Assembly: GCA_025355965.1 (NCBI GenBank)
Contig: JANXYR010000055.1
Coordinates: forward strand, 1 to 64,000
From: Geobacteraceae bacterium
Lineage (GTDB): Bacteria; Desulfobacterota; Desulfuromonadia; Geobacterales; Pseudopelobacteraceae
Length of the DNA stretch: 64,000 nucleotides
Direction of reading: 5' to 3'
Position numbers and translations under genes: made by a program
The notes under the pieces: model-generated
Databases searched by the model: none
Seen by the model: only the letters and a program-made list of their open reading frames with translations
What the model was told of the DNA's origin: nothing
Part shown: piece after piece, positions 53,364 through 62,694 of the stretch
How positions within the stretch are numbered: position 1 is the first letter of the stretch
Layout: each line of letters opens with the position of its first letter

Positions 53364-54290
53364 TTATTCCATCCAGAACTTTGCTATCGGGCCAATACCC
53401 GGTTTATGGCGTAACAGAGGATCATCTGCAAAAAACTGTTTCAACGCTTTAAAATCCCTTTGACGATAAGCCAGCTCTGCAAGATAGGGTATTACCCTGT
53501 CACGATGCGCTCCACGCACCAGCCCCAGGTTTATGAATTTTTGTGCCAGCTGCAAGTCCCCTTTACGCAAGTGAATTTTCCCCATAAGTATCAACAGTGA
53601 GTGGTCATCAACCTCCGCATTGTATGCCTGAGTGGCATATTGCAGTGATTGATCGATAAAAAATTGCGACAGGTCATTGTTCAGTTCGTTAAAAACCATC
53701 TCCCAGTAGGAGAATGCCAGTGATCGATATAAATGCCGCCTTTCATCCGGGTCATCCTGGTCATCAAACTCACGAAGTTTATGCAGGGCTTCAGAGATCG
53801 TAGTGCCTATAACCTTTTCACGCTGGTCGTAAAGTTTAAATGCCAGCAATCTGATTTCATCGTCACTGTCACTGGTAGCCATCTGCAGCAGTCGACTAGA
53901 GTTGGACCCACCACCGGCGTTGACTGCCAGAAGCGCCTTAAGGCGCATACCGCGCGGGAGCGCAGGGGTGCGAAGACGAGACCATGCACCCCCCTCTCCC
54001 ATTCCTTGCGCCAGACCTCCTGATTCAGCCATAAACGGAGGTGTACTAACAGTATAGAATTCAGTCCTCTCCTTGAAATGCTGGAAATAACGGAAATAGA
54101 TCAGTATCACGAATATCCCCAGAGCCCCCAGCAGCGGAACAAAGAAGATAAAAGCGAAGAGAATGATCACGGCGTAACGCGGGCGAATGTCGAAGCGCCC
54201 AGGAATCATTACAACCAGTATAAATGAAAACAATGCCGAAACAATGGCATGCCCTGCCAGGAAGAGTATCAGCTGATTTGTGCCACTCAT
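53364..54290 (-). CDS. pelE: PelE-like inner-membrane protein with helical repeats
   Basis: 308 residues. Two membrane helices (about 7-28 and 38-65) precede a soluble helical region with TPR-like pairs (SLLILMGKIHLRKGDLQLAQ, VIPYLAELAYRQRDFKAL). Family-wide similarity to PelE is low, so the name rests on architecture and on the position between pelD and pelF. PelE is believed to bridge the inner-membrane complex. Confidence 0.82.
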   Translation of the reverse strand: MSGTNQLILFLAGHAIVSALFSFILVVMIPGRFDIRPRYAVIILFAFIFFVPLLGALGIFVILIYFRYFQHFKERTEFYTVSTPPFMAESGGLAQGMGEGGAWSRLRTPALPRGMRLKALLAVNAGGGSNSSRLLQMATSDSDDEIRLLAFKLYDQREKVIGTTISEALHKLREFDDQDDPDERRHLYRSLAFSYWEMVFNELNNDLSQFFIDQSLQYATQAYNAEVDDHSLLILMGKIHLRKGDLQLAQKFINLGLVRGAHRDRVIPYLAELAYRQRDFKALKQFFADDPLLRHKPGIGPIAKFWME

Positions 54291-55600
54291 GCCACATCCA
54301 CAAGCAAATCAGCCAACTGATTCAACGGGTCATCAGCCGCCACCATAAAAGAGCGTGACGATACACCACCTTCACTGATTTTCACCCCGAAATCTTTACG
54401 AAACATCTCGTTCAGCCTTGCCATGTACCCCTCTACAGCTGCAGGCCCGGAGAAAGGCATCAGGGTTGCAAACTGAACTCCCCATCCCAGATCCCGGCGC
54501 CATCCGTGATCAAGGCCCCGCTGCTGCCGTTCAAGCGCAAGACACATGTCGTGCAGCCTTGCCGCAGGCATTACATTAACTACAACCAATGCGCTGGTAA
54601 CATCAAGTTCGCGCCGCAGTCGAACCATCTTGTACAATTCTGCGGCAAACATTGTCGGACAGTCCGGAAATACAGTCAGCAGACTGCGGGCTTCATAGGC
54701 AGCCTCGGCATGATCAGTCGCATACGCAAGCAAAACACCCAGTATCTGAAGCGTTTCACGTTTCAGTGCGAGAAAAGGCATCTCACTGACCAGCAGGATT
54801 CCTTTCGTGATTCCAGCGCTGGTACGCAGAGGAGCTGCCACCAGATAAGGGCTTTTCTCGTCTACAGCAAGACGGTTTATCGACTGGTAAGAGGCATTTC
54901 CTGTCTCGATGGCAGATCGGAGCAGAAGGTCATCCGCTTTGAAGAGTGCTCCGCGGCCACACTCGGCCACCGGTTTTTCCTGCATGCTCCCGTCATTTTC
55001 CATCAAATATATTGCGGCGCTCTCAAGGTTGCAGTAATGCACCAAAATTGAAATCAGCGCAGAACCGGTTTCCAGATCCAATAAGCCGCCATGTGAGGCC
55101 AGTATGCTGCGCAGGTCGATTAAGGCGTCCCGAAGAGTCACCGGTCTACTTATCAGATTCTGCTCCAGGCGGTCGTGAGACAGGCGCACCATAAAATAGG
55201 ACCGTGACAACTGTTCGAACCGCTCACTTGCATGGCGGCTCAACTGGTCGGAGCGCCGCAAACGCGTACTCCAGACAGTACTGAACTGGCCGCAAACCAT
55301 AGTCATTAGAATACCGCCGAGCATGAAAATCGTCGGGAATTCACCATTTAGAAGCCCCATCCTGAACAGGGACAGATAAAGCAGGCAGATTATGGCAATA
55401 GAAACCATACCTGGAGCAATCCCGTAACGAAGCGCTATCAGCAGCGGGGCAAACAGAACCCACTGAAAATCCGCCTTGATGAAAAATGGATCGGAGCGAT
55501 TGAGAAAATAACCCCCGGCAAGGATTATAGCTGTTATGACAAGCGTCTCCAGCCATCTTTCCGCTCTCTCGGACAGATATTTATTAAGCTTGAAACTCAT
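54287..55600 (-). CDS. pelD: c-di-GMP-binding regulator PelD
   Basis: 437 residues. Four membrane helices (about 17-130), a GAF domain (170-300) and a degenerate GGDEF domain follow one another. Arg361-x-x-Asp364 (RGLD) matches the place of the RxxD inhibitory site through which Pseudomonas PelD binds c-di-GMP; Arg416 is a possible further contact. The GGDEF catalytic motif itself is missing. Binding would switch on polymerisation. It overlaps pelC and pelE by four bases each. Confidence 0.92.
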   Translation of the reverse strand: MSFKLNKYLSERAERWLETLVITAIILAGGYFLNRSDPFFIKADFQWVLFAPLLIALRYGIAPGMVSIAIICLLYLSLFRMGLLNGEFPTIFMLGGILMTMVCGQFSTVWSTRLRRSDQLSRHASERFEQLSRSYFMVRLSHDRLEQNLISRPVTLRDALIDLRSILASHGGLLDLETGSALISILVHYCNLESAAIYLMENDGSMQEKPVAECGRGALFKADDLLLRSAIETGNASYQSINRLAVDEKSPYLVAAPLRTSAGITKGILLVSEMPFLALKRETLQILGVLLAYATDHAEAAYEARSLLTVFPDCPTMFAAELYKMVRLRRELDVTSALVVVNVMPAARLHDMCLALERQQRGLDHGWRRDLGWGVQFATLMPFSGPAAVEGYMARLNEMFRKDFGVKISEGGVSSRSFMVAADDPLNQLADLLVDVA

Positions 55601-56148
55601 TTTTGCGGATTCTTGGGACGTTCTTCAGGGAGCACACTGATTTCTCCCAGCAGGCGTTCCAACACCTGTTGGGCCACTGAACTGACTGCATCACGGCTCC
55701 AGCCGCTCTTGCCGGCAGCGCCGCTCCAGACAATCTTCCCCTCCGGCAATTCTATAAGTTGCAGTGTGAAGGCGGCCACCGGTTCGCCGTCCAGGCCGAC
55801 TTTGTAGCGCCATTCATTAACAGCACCGGTCAGCACATAGCGTATTTTTTTCTGCTTTGCCAGTTCCATTGCTTCACGCTGACGCTTTTCACCGCGGTCC
55901 ATGCCCAGCTCTTCCGGTTTTGCTTCAACCGCAATCCGTTCCAGATGCTGTACACCACGTGCATAAAGCAGTGCGGCAACAATTGACTCACACCGTTCGG
56001 CGGCATAAGGTGTTTCTGTGTTGTTGACAAATGGAACCAGGCCCCAGTTTTCCTGGAAGGAGACCGCTCTCCCACTCTGGTTCAAGGTTACACAACCAGC
56101 CAAGCTGAGAGTTACTGCAATTAGAAGCATTGTTATCAAATGTTTCAT
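55597..56148 (-). CDS. pelC: Outer-membrane lipoprotein PelC
   Basis: 183 residues with a lipobox LSLAGC (Cys19 to 20 region). The mature part carries VLTGAVNEWRYKVG and VWSGAAGKSGWSRD, typical of PelC, which forms a ring on the periplasmic face of the outer membrane and guides the cationic polymer to the PelB barrel. It lies 13 bases after the pelB C-terminal gene. Confidence 0.9.
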   Translation of the reverse strand: MKHLITMLLIAVTLSLAGCVTLNQSGRAVSFQENWGLVPFVNNTETPYAAERCESIVAALLYARGVQHLERIAVEAKPEELGMDRGEKRQREAMELAKQKKIRYVLTGAVNEWRYKVGLDGEPVAAFTLQLIELPEGKIVWSGAAGKSGWSRDAVSSVAQQVLERLLGEISVLPEERPKNPQK

Positions 56149-56161
56149 AGTTCCTCCTCAA

Positions 56162-58990
56162 TCATTCGAAATAATAGCGATACAGCAGATCTGCACGGGT
56201 TGTTAGAGCGCTGATACCAAAAGAACCGCTATCTTGTGAAAAAGACAGCTCCAGCTTGTCCAGACCAAATACCGGACCTACCAGCCCAAAATCGTAGTGA
56301 AATCCGGTACCAGTTGTACTGGTCCAGCTTGCATCAACAGAAGTAAAGGGTTGCCATTGCCTCACGTAATTTGCACGCCCATCCCGCCCGATACTTATGC
56401 CGACGCCCGCCTGGGTAAATGTTGCGGGGACATAATAGGATGGATTGGCAACTGCAACAGGTATCAGCGAGAGTGCCTTGCCGACCGGTGTGCCGGTTCT
56501 GTCATAGTAATGATACCCGGCAAATGTCCGCAGATTCGTATCAGGCCAACTACTTAAAAACCGGTGAGTCAATTCACCTTCAAATGCAACCCCTCGTCCC
56601 AACTCTCTACGCTCCTGATCACGCAGGTACTGCCCGGAAACGTGCAAAGACAGCATATCACGTGATGTAAGAGAACTCAAAAGACCGATTTTGGCCTCAT
56701 CCTTTATCCCGCCGATCTTCATATATACATCTTCTGTCCCGGCTGTCCCCATCAAAAGTGCAAAATCTATCGTCAAACGATTGTTCACTTTCAAGTCACT
56801 CTGTATTGACGATGATAGATAACGGGAAAGAGAATCAGTAACACCTGCCGTAAACTCGGCAGTTCCCCGTTCATGGCGCATTAGGAATCCAAGTTGAGCA
56901 TTCTGCGCACTACTGACATGCTCTCCAAGAATACCGGCTCTCAGGTGCCGAATATCTGTATTGCCGACCTCAACACGCAAAGAATAGCGTGGAGTAACTG
57001 TAAAGGTGTGAGAAAAGCGTTGTTCCAGAAATCCTACACCGTCCTGATCCATCAGGCTCATGCGATAACGGAATCCGCCAGGGCGACTGCCGTAGAGAAT
57101 CCGTAACTGCTGATCCAGCAGATGGTCGCGGTCATTGATCTGAAAACCTTCAAAAGCTTGGGTCTCTGCAACTGGAAACCACCCGACACGCGATGCACCT
57201 TCAACCGCGTCCCTGTATGGCAGGCGTTGCAACTCTTTTTGCAATAGTCCCATAATACGGGGGCGATCGTTTTCGTCCAAAGCAAAAGACAGCTCCGCCC
57301 AAAGCGGTCGCTGAGTCATGCGAGTAAACTCTTTCCAATACCACATCCGCCCGAAATCACTCCTGCCACTAGACAGAGCCCAGGCAATAACCAGTTCACG
57401 ACTGGCCGCATCCTGTGGAGAACGCATTATTGTCTGCATCTGCCGATCAAGTGGCTCGCCCGGTTCTACCCGCATTGCCAGAGTGGCATAACTGTTTAGC
57501 AAAGTACGCCGCTCTGTTTCTGATAAAGCCTGACCGCCTTTCATCTGTTTACGTACAAGATGAAGCGCCCGTAAACGTTCGAGAAAAGCCGGTTCCGGCC
57601 ACCCGAACTGTTCCATGGCATCAGCGTAACCGGCCAACCAGGAGGGGTCATTGCGCATTTTACTGTAACGCGCCTGAAAGTAGATCAGCGACTCGCTATA
57701 TTCTCCCAGATATAAGTAAGCCGCAGCATAGGCGTCAAACATAACCGGCATTGATTGCACTCGTTCTTTCCAGCCTTCGAGTGTCTTTTGCAGTTCTTCT
57801 CTTTGCCCTAGATCCAACAACAGCCAGATATATCCTTCAGCCAGAGAGAGATCGTGCGGCGCAAGTACAAGTGCGTGCTGATAGCTGCGCATACTTGCGA
57901 GCGAATCTCCGGCACCTTGATATACCTGCGCAACAAGCCGCCAATAATAAGTTGACTCCCCCATGGACTCCGGTAATAAAGAGTGCTCGGACTTCTGTAT
58001 AAGGGTTATAAGCTCCTTGTAACGTTTCTGTGTCGTTCCAAGTTCCAGCAGAGTAATCAAATACCCCCCCTTACCCAAACGTTCCCAAGCTTCCATAGCC
58101 AGATCATAAGCCCGGCCAGGATTTTTTTCTCTGGTCAACAGGACCAGACGCTGGTAATCCACATCACGCCCAACACCGGCATCCACCAGCAATTGCGCAG
58201 CCTTTTCCGCAGTGCGTAAATCCTGTAGCGCCCAGGCCAAATCACCGAATGTTTGCCAGTATTCCTGTTCTGCAGGAGGGGTCTGCTGTTCGCCGAGAGC
58301 CAGAATGTTATATGCCGCCATAACATCCCTGGAACCGTAAGCCAGTGAGGCCGCTTTGAGCAAATCTGTCGCTGACACGCCATAACTTGCAGTTTTATCA
58401 AGCAGAGAATCAATGGCATACTTATGTTGACCAACCGCTTCATATAATCTGGCAAGTTGTTCCAACACATACTTCCGGTCCGCCCCACCCCGCTGATTTT
58501 CCAATGCCGCAATCGCATCTTCGGGGATACCTAACAACTCACAAACAGCCACATACTCCCTTAGTGACGCTGGACTACCGGTAAAGCCACGCATTTCGAG
58601 CAGAAACTTGAGCCGGACTCTGTCTCCAAGTGCCCGTGCCAATCTTAATGATTGATCAACTGCATCCTGCTGATTAAGCTCCTTGGCAAGAAAAAGCCAA
58701 TGTTGAAGAGCCTTGGCTGAATTTCCTGACCATTCACCACTCTGTGCCGCTTTGCGACGCCATACCGGGTCACTCGGCCTTGAGGCAACGGCCTTTTCTG
58801 CCAGAAGGAACGCTTCAGCAGAATTGCTGTTGGCAAGAAAAACCTCATAACTGAGCCCATAAAGTTCCGCATCAAAGGGTATTCCGGGGGCCATCGGCGG
58901 AGGTGCCTCTTCAGCACGGCACGATATGGCAGCACCCAAAGGCGTCACTGCCAGCAGAAATGCAGCTATCCAGCACAGAACAGGTTTCAC
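56162..58990 (-). CDS. pelB: PelB C-terminal part: TPR superhelix and outer-membrane barrel
   Basis: 942 residues with a signal peptide (ends near LGAAISCRA). Repeated TPR units run from about 45 to 560, and the last 300 residues are a beta-barrel with alternating strands ending YRYYFE. In Pseudomonas one 1193-residue PelB carries both an N-terminal membrane helix with TPRs and this part. Here the start is a GTG that shares a base with the stop of the preceding gene (TAGTG), so the two parts are separate proteins. The signal peptide makes the split functional rather than a frameshift. Confidence 0.88.
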   Translation of the reverse strand: MKPVLCWIAAFLLAVTPLGAAISCRAEEAPPPMAPGIPFDAELYGLSYEVFLANSNSAEAFLLAEKAVASRPSDPVWRRKAAQSGEWSGNSAKALQHWLFLAKELNQQDAVDQSLRLARALGDRVRLKFLLEMRGFTGSPASLREYVAVCELLGIPEDAIAALENQRGGADRKYVLEQLARLYEAVGQHKYAIDSLLDKTASYGVSATDLLKAASLAYGSRDVMAAYNILALGEQQTPPAEQEYWQTFGDLAWALQDLRTAEKAAQLLVDAGVGRDVDYQRLVLLTREKNPGRAYDLAMEAWERLGKGGYLITLLELGTTQKRYKELITLIQKSEHSLLPESMGESTYYWRLVAQVYQGAGDSLASMRSYQHALVLAPHDLSLAEGYIWLLLDLGQREELQKTLEGWKERVQSMPVMFDAYAAAYLYLGEYSESLIYFQARYSKMRNDPSWLAGYADAMEQFGWPEPAFLERLRALHLVRKQMKGGQALSETERRTLLNSYATLAMRVEPGEPLDRQMQTIMRSPQDAASRELVIAWALSSGRSDFGRMWYWKEFTRMTQRPLWAELSFALDENDRPRIMGLLQKELQRLPYRDAVEGASRVGWFPVAETQAFEGFQINDRDHLLDQQLRILYGSRPGGFRYRMSLMDQDGVGFLEQRFSHTFTVTPRYSLRVEVGNTDIRHLRAGILGEHVSSAQNAQLGFLMRHERGTAEFTAGVTDSLSRYLSSSIQSDLKVNNRLTIDFALLMGTAGTEDVYMKIGGIKDEAKIGLLSSLTSRDMLSLHVSGQYLRDQERRELGRGVAFEGELTHRFLSSWPDTNLRTFAGYHYYDRTGTPVGKALSLIPVAVANPSYYVPATFTQAGVGISIGRDGRANYVRQWQPFTSVDASWTSTTGTGFHYDFGLVGPVFGLDKLELSFSQDSGSFGISALTTRADLLYRYYFE

Positions 58991-59877
58991 TAAGCCCCCG
59001 TCTGATGTTTAGGCGTTTCCATACCAAGAGCACGTCTGACAAGGCGCTGAGCCCGTGCCGGCTCCCCGGCAGCCAAACCGACCCTGGTTAGAAAAATCAG
59101 GGTGGCGCGGTCTGACTTTAGTCCGTCGATGTTCCGTTCGCCCGCTTCAAATGCCTCCTTTGGCAGGTTGCCAGCCTGCAGCATACGCACAGCACGAAAC
59201 AACAGCTCCCTCCGTTTTGCAAGCGTATCGGCCTGTTTCATCAGCCCAAAACAGATAGCAGCACCTCTGCGGTAATCGCCAGCTATCTGGGCCTTTGCCG
59301 CTTCATCGTCCGGCTGTGTGTTCTCCAGGGTTTCCTTGGCAGCAAGTTTCTGGTTATATTCCTGCCATAATTCCAGATCTCCGGCTTTGCGTGCATCGTT
59401 GGCAAAATCCCGCAAACGCCAGGCCGGTGGGTTCTTTCCTCCCAATTCATTGGCAGCCAAAGCTACAAGAGGTTTCAGACGACTCCACTCTGCGCTACCC
59501 GGATTAGACTGAACAAACATGTTTTTTAATGCCATATATTTAAGCTCGATCAGCAAACGTTTTTGAGCCCCGGTAATCCCGGTTGGAACACCCGAAAGCA
59601 CCACCAAGGCCCTGCGAGAACCACCGGAACGCACCAGCGAGGCTGCCACCCTGAAACGCAACTCCGTATCATCCGGACGTATGCGCAGTAGCGCCTCCCG
59701 GTAACGAATTGTAGTTGCATCATCACCAGTGCCAAGAACACCCAGCAGGCCCTGCTCCGGATAAAGGAGAACCAGCACCAGCATAAAGGCACAGAAAATC
59801 GCAATTACACTTAAAGGCGTAGCAAAGCGCTCCCTCTTTGCTGTTTCAGGATTACCGGCAGTCGACTGTGAACGCAT
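58990..59877 (-). CDS. PelB N-terminal part: membrane-anchored TPR protein
   Basis: 295 residues. One membrane helix (about 22-42, LSVIAIFCAFMLVLVLLYP) is followed by periplasmic TPR-like helices (ATTIRYREALLRIRPDD, AQRLVRRALGME). It corresponds to the N-terminal end of Pseudomonas PelB that contacts PelA. It overlaps pelA by 26 bases and the C-terminal gene by one. Together the two parts have about 1237 residues, near the length of a single PelB. Confidence 0.82.
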   Translation of the reverse strand: MRSQSTAGNPETAKRERFATPLSVIAIFCAFMLVLVLLYPEQGLLGVLGTGDDATTIRYREALLRIRPDDTELRFRVAASLVRSGGSRRALVVLSGVPTGITGAQKRLLIELKYMALKNMFVQSNPGSAEWSRLKPLVALAANELGGKNPPAWRLRDFANDARKAGDLELWQEYNQKLAAKETLENTQPDDEAAKAQIAGDYRRGAAICFGLMKQADTLAKRRELLFRAVRMLQAGNLPKEAFEAGERNIDGLKSDRATLIFLTRVGLAAGEPARAQRLVRRALGMETPKHQTGA

Positions 59878-62614
59878 GCTTTCCTTCAGGCAGCTCCGCT
59901 ACCAGTTCATTAATATTTCCGCTTGTCACGGCTTTGATGCCTTTGGAAAAACGACACCCCTTGGCATTACCAATATGGATTCTAAATGGTGTATAACCAT
60001 GCAATCCCAATTTCAAACTATTGTTACCCCGTTCGAGGTAGTCAAGAAAACCTCCCGCAGACGCAAGATACGGTTCAGCAGGGGATAATTTTTCAAGCTG
60101 CACCCGAGCCTCACCGCCAGGCAGAAGATGCAGGTAACGGCTGTCACCATGATCGTTAAATCCAGCTACTTTATTGCTATTTTGCAGATCAGGATATCCA
60201 AGAGTGCGGGGAATACGGATCTGGCGCATTTGCCCGTTATTACGTATCAACCAGCCGGAACCATCCCAGGCAATTACCGTTCGATTAAAGTCAAGTACCT
60301 TCTCAATATACTCTGATGTGTAAATAGCAAACAACCTCTGCCCAATAGCCCAATCATGCACTTGTTTAAGGGCGTGTAGTGATGCCTCTTTGGTTGCGGA
60401 ATAAAAATGATAGTAGATATCAACCGGTTTAAACCGTATTGGTAAATCCGTTAATCTGAAGGTTTCCAACACTCGCTTATAACCATAGAACGGTCCGGTC
60501 CAGAGATTTGTATAAACATTTTCGTTCTGATTAGGGGCAAAAACTTGAAAAAAGTCCCCTCTTGGTATGCCTAGTGGAGCAACACTACTAATACTACGAT
60601 TCGATCCGGTGATCAGCGTATTGCCACCGTTAATATTAAGGGCACCAGCTTCGTAGGTCATCCTGACGGCCTCTTCCCCCGGAACGCAATTGCCGGTCCA
60701 CTGAAAAATGCGGGCCTTTTTTCCCGGAGGCATCAAGTTCAGGTTGATGTAGTCCAGCGAACCGGCAATTTCATCCTTCAGGTTGAAGGAGTACCCTGGA
60801 ATTTTGACCGCTGGCCAGACCTGCGTTCCTGTTTCCGTCTGATCCGGCTTCCATCTAAATGGATGCGAGAAGGAATGACTTGCTCCTTCAACATTTGAAA
60901 GTGCCAAAATACCTCGGGCTATATTCTCCAGCTGCGGCGCCAGAAGCGGTTTTATACCGTTTTTGGTAAATGAGCTGGTGATAAGCGAGATGGTTGTCGG
61001 TATGCGGTAGCGTTCCAGGATATGCTTACGCAGTTCCTCAGCCGCAAACCTTCCGCCGGGCCACTCAGCGCGACTTTCGAAGCCGTCACCATCCACATGG
61101 GACAGTAGTAGTCGTACACCATTCTCTGTAGTGACATCCGGAACAGGCATGTCCCGCAGACGCAACGCATCCTTGAAAAAGCTTAACGGATTCACCACCC
61201 ACGCAGTCTGTTCTCCAAAAAGAGGCGCCATTACGTACGGCTCAAGCACATAACCACCCCAAGCAGTTATCGCTGCCGCATCACTGACAATCACATTGCC
61301 TGACAAGAGTTGCAGCAAAGACTTCCCGGTCGTCAACTTTATCGGAACAAAATCGTCAGCATGCGGCAGTGGTTGCTGTTCAAAGCCAATACGCTGATCT
61401 TTCATAATGACCTTGATCGGCGGAACAATCTTTTCTGCAGGCACCGACTCCAAGCCAAGAGAAGAGAGGTAACCGGCATCAAATGTCACACCGAAACGAT
61501 CCAAAAAAACAATTGGTACACCTTCGGAAATACGCCGTAATGTCCAATCCTTTAGTCCTTGCTTTTCCCCGGAACGACTTGAATATGGCCACACAAGCAC
61601 GCCTGCATAACGTCCTTCAAGAATCCCTTCCGGCAACGGTTCCCTCAGGTCATGCAGCTTCACCGTATATCCCATGTAATTCAGCGGCATTACCGCATAA
61701 CGCTGGAGATTGGTAAAGAAGGCGTCCCCATTCCCTTCGGCACCGTCATAAAGCCCAAGAACCGTTCGCGGCATAACTTCTAGCGACCCGACCCCCAAAC
61801 TGGCCAGATCCTTATCTGCCACCCAAGGGATAAAGCCCAGTGCTTTGATTTTTTCTGCGGTCTGCCTTGCAAGATCGCGCTTGCCCGGCGGGACATAGTC
61901 TATGGCAATCACCGGCACGCCGGCTCTTTTGACCTCGTTCAGCCTCGCAGTCAACCACTCCCGGTCATTAGGCGCCACTTCGCTGTATTGACCGGTGGCT
62001 GGGCTGAAATTTTGGTACAGGGATTCCGCTGCAACAGCAAAAACAATGTCTTTAATCTTGGGGAATATCTCAAAGCCTCGATTCAAGATCAGGCGAGCTT
62101 CCGGATGGCGCTTTTTGATCGCACGCACTGTCTCTGCCAAACCAAATTCCATAGCAGCCAGCCTGCTTTTATCGGTTGACAACTGATATGAATCCATCGT
62201 GTCGAGAAAAAAACCCCTGTACCCGGCACTCCACAGCGGTTCAACCACTTTATCCAGAAAGAATTCGCGCCACTCAGGGCTTGAAACATCAATAACCTTT
62301 GAATTCCAGTCCTTGTTCTCGCAAACAAACCATTTCCGATCCATCTGCTTCGTATAATTGCGATTCGGGTCTGCCTCTCCGATACTGACATAGGCGAACA
62401 GGCTACTCGGCCCTGCACCATAGACTTCCGGTGCCAGCCCGCTATCCGGATCAACTACAACAGCATCAAATACCTTCAGCTCATTAATCGGGGGATTCGG
62501 AGCATAATAAAGGGCTACGCTGAATGGCTTTTGTGAAGAAGCACCACAAGCCGTTCCGCAGAGGACCAGAACCGTAATCAATATAATCAGACGAATACAT
62601 CCCTGAATCGTCAT
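59852..62614 (-). CDS. pelA: PelA, periplasmic glycoside hydrolase and deacetylase
   Basis: 920 residues with a signal peptide ending near residue 25. The N-terminal hydrolase barrel (GH166-like) has LYYAPNPPINELKVFD and RGFFLDTMDSYQ. A middle domain with a glutamine-amidotransferase-like fold follows, and the C-terminal deacetylase (CE18-like) has LLSHVDGDGFESR (Asp pair) and SHSFSHPF (His-x3-His). PelA deacetylates and trims Pel polysaccharide in the periplasm. It opens the operon, about 80 bases after the sensor kinase gene; I saw no good sigma-54 site in that gap. Confidence 0.93.
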   Translation of the reverse strand: MTIQGCIRLIILITVLVLCGTACGASSQKPFSVALYYAPNPPINELKVFDAVVVDPDSGLAPEVYGAGPSSLFAYVSIGEADPNRNYTKQMDRKWFVCENKDWNSKVIDVSSPEWREFFLDKVVEPLWSAGYRGFFLDTMDSYQLSTDKSRLAAMEFGLAETVRAIKKRHPEARLILNRGFEIFPKIKDIVFAVAAESLYQNFSPATGQYSEVAPNDREWLTARLNEVKRAGVPVIAIDYVPPGKRDLARQTAEKIKALGFIPWVADKDLASLGVGSLEVMPRTVLGLYDGAEGNGDAFFTNLQRYAVMPLNYMGYTVKLHDLREPLPEGILEGRYAGVLVWPYSSRSGEKQGLKDWTLRRISEGVPIVFLDRFGVTFDAGYLSSLGLESVPAEKIVPPIKVIMKDQRIGFEQQPLPHADDFVPIKLTTGKSLLQLLSGNVIVSDAAAITAWGGYVLEPYVMAPLFGEQTAWVVNPLSFFKDALRLRDMPVPDVTTENGVRLLLSHVDGDGFESRAEWPGGRFAAEELRKHILERYRIPTTISLITSSFTKNGIKPLLAPQLENIARGILALSNVEGASHSFSHPFRWKPDQTETGTQVWPAVKIPGYSFNLKDEIAGSLDYINLNLMPPGKKARIFQWTGNCVPGEEAVRMTYEAGALNINGGNTLITGSNRSISSVAPLGIPRGDFFQVFAPNQNENVYTNLWTGPFYGYKRVLETFRLTDLPIRFKPVDIYYHFYSATKEASLHALKQVHDWAIGQRLFAIYTSEYIEKVLDFNRTVIAWDGSGWLIRNNGQMRQIRIPRTLGYPDLQNSNKVAGFNDHGDSRYLHLLPGGEARVQLEKLSPAEPYLASAGGFLDYLERGNNSLKLGLHGYTPFRIHIGNAKGCRFSKGIKAVTSGNINELVAELPEGKHAFTVDCR

Positions 62615-62694
62615 ACCATCCTCTCAACACATTAATTACATCAATAAAAAAACGTTGTTTTCAAAGGGTTCCAAATTGACACAACAGTGCCCAG

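Noticed and set aside
62615-62694. Possible sigma-54 promoter before pelA
   Set aside because: TGGGCACTGTTGTG is present but the GC of the -12 element is missing at the required distance.
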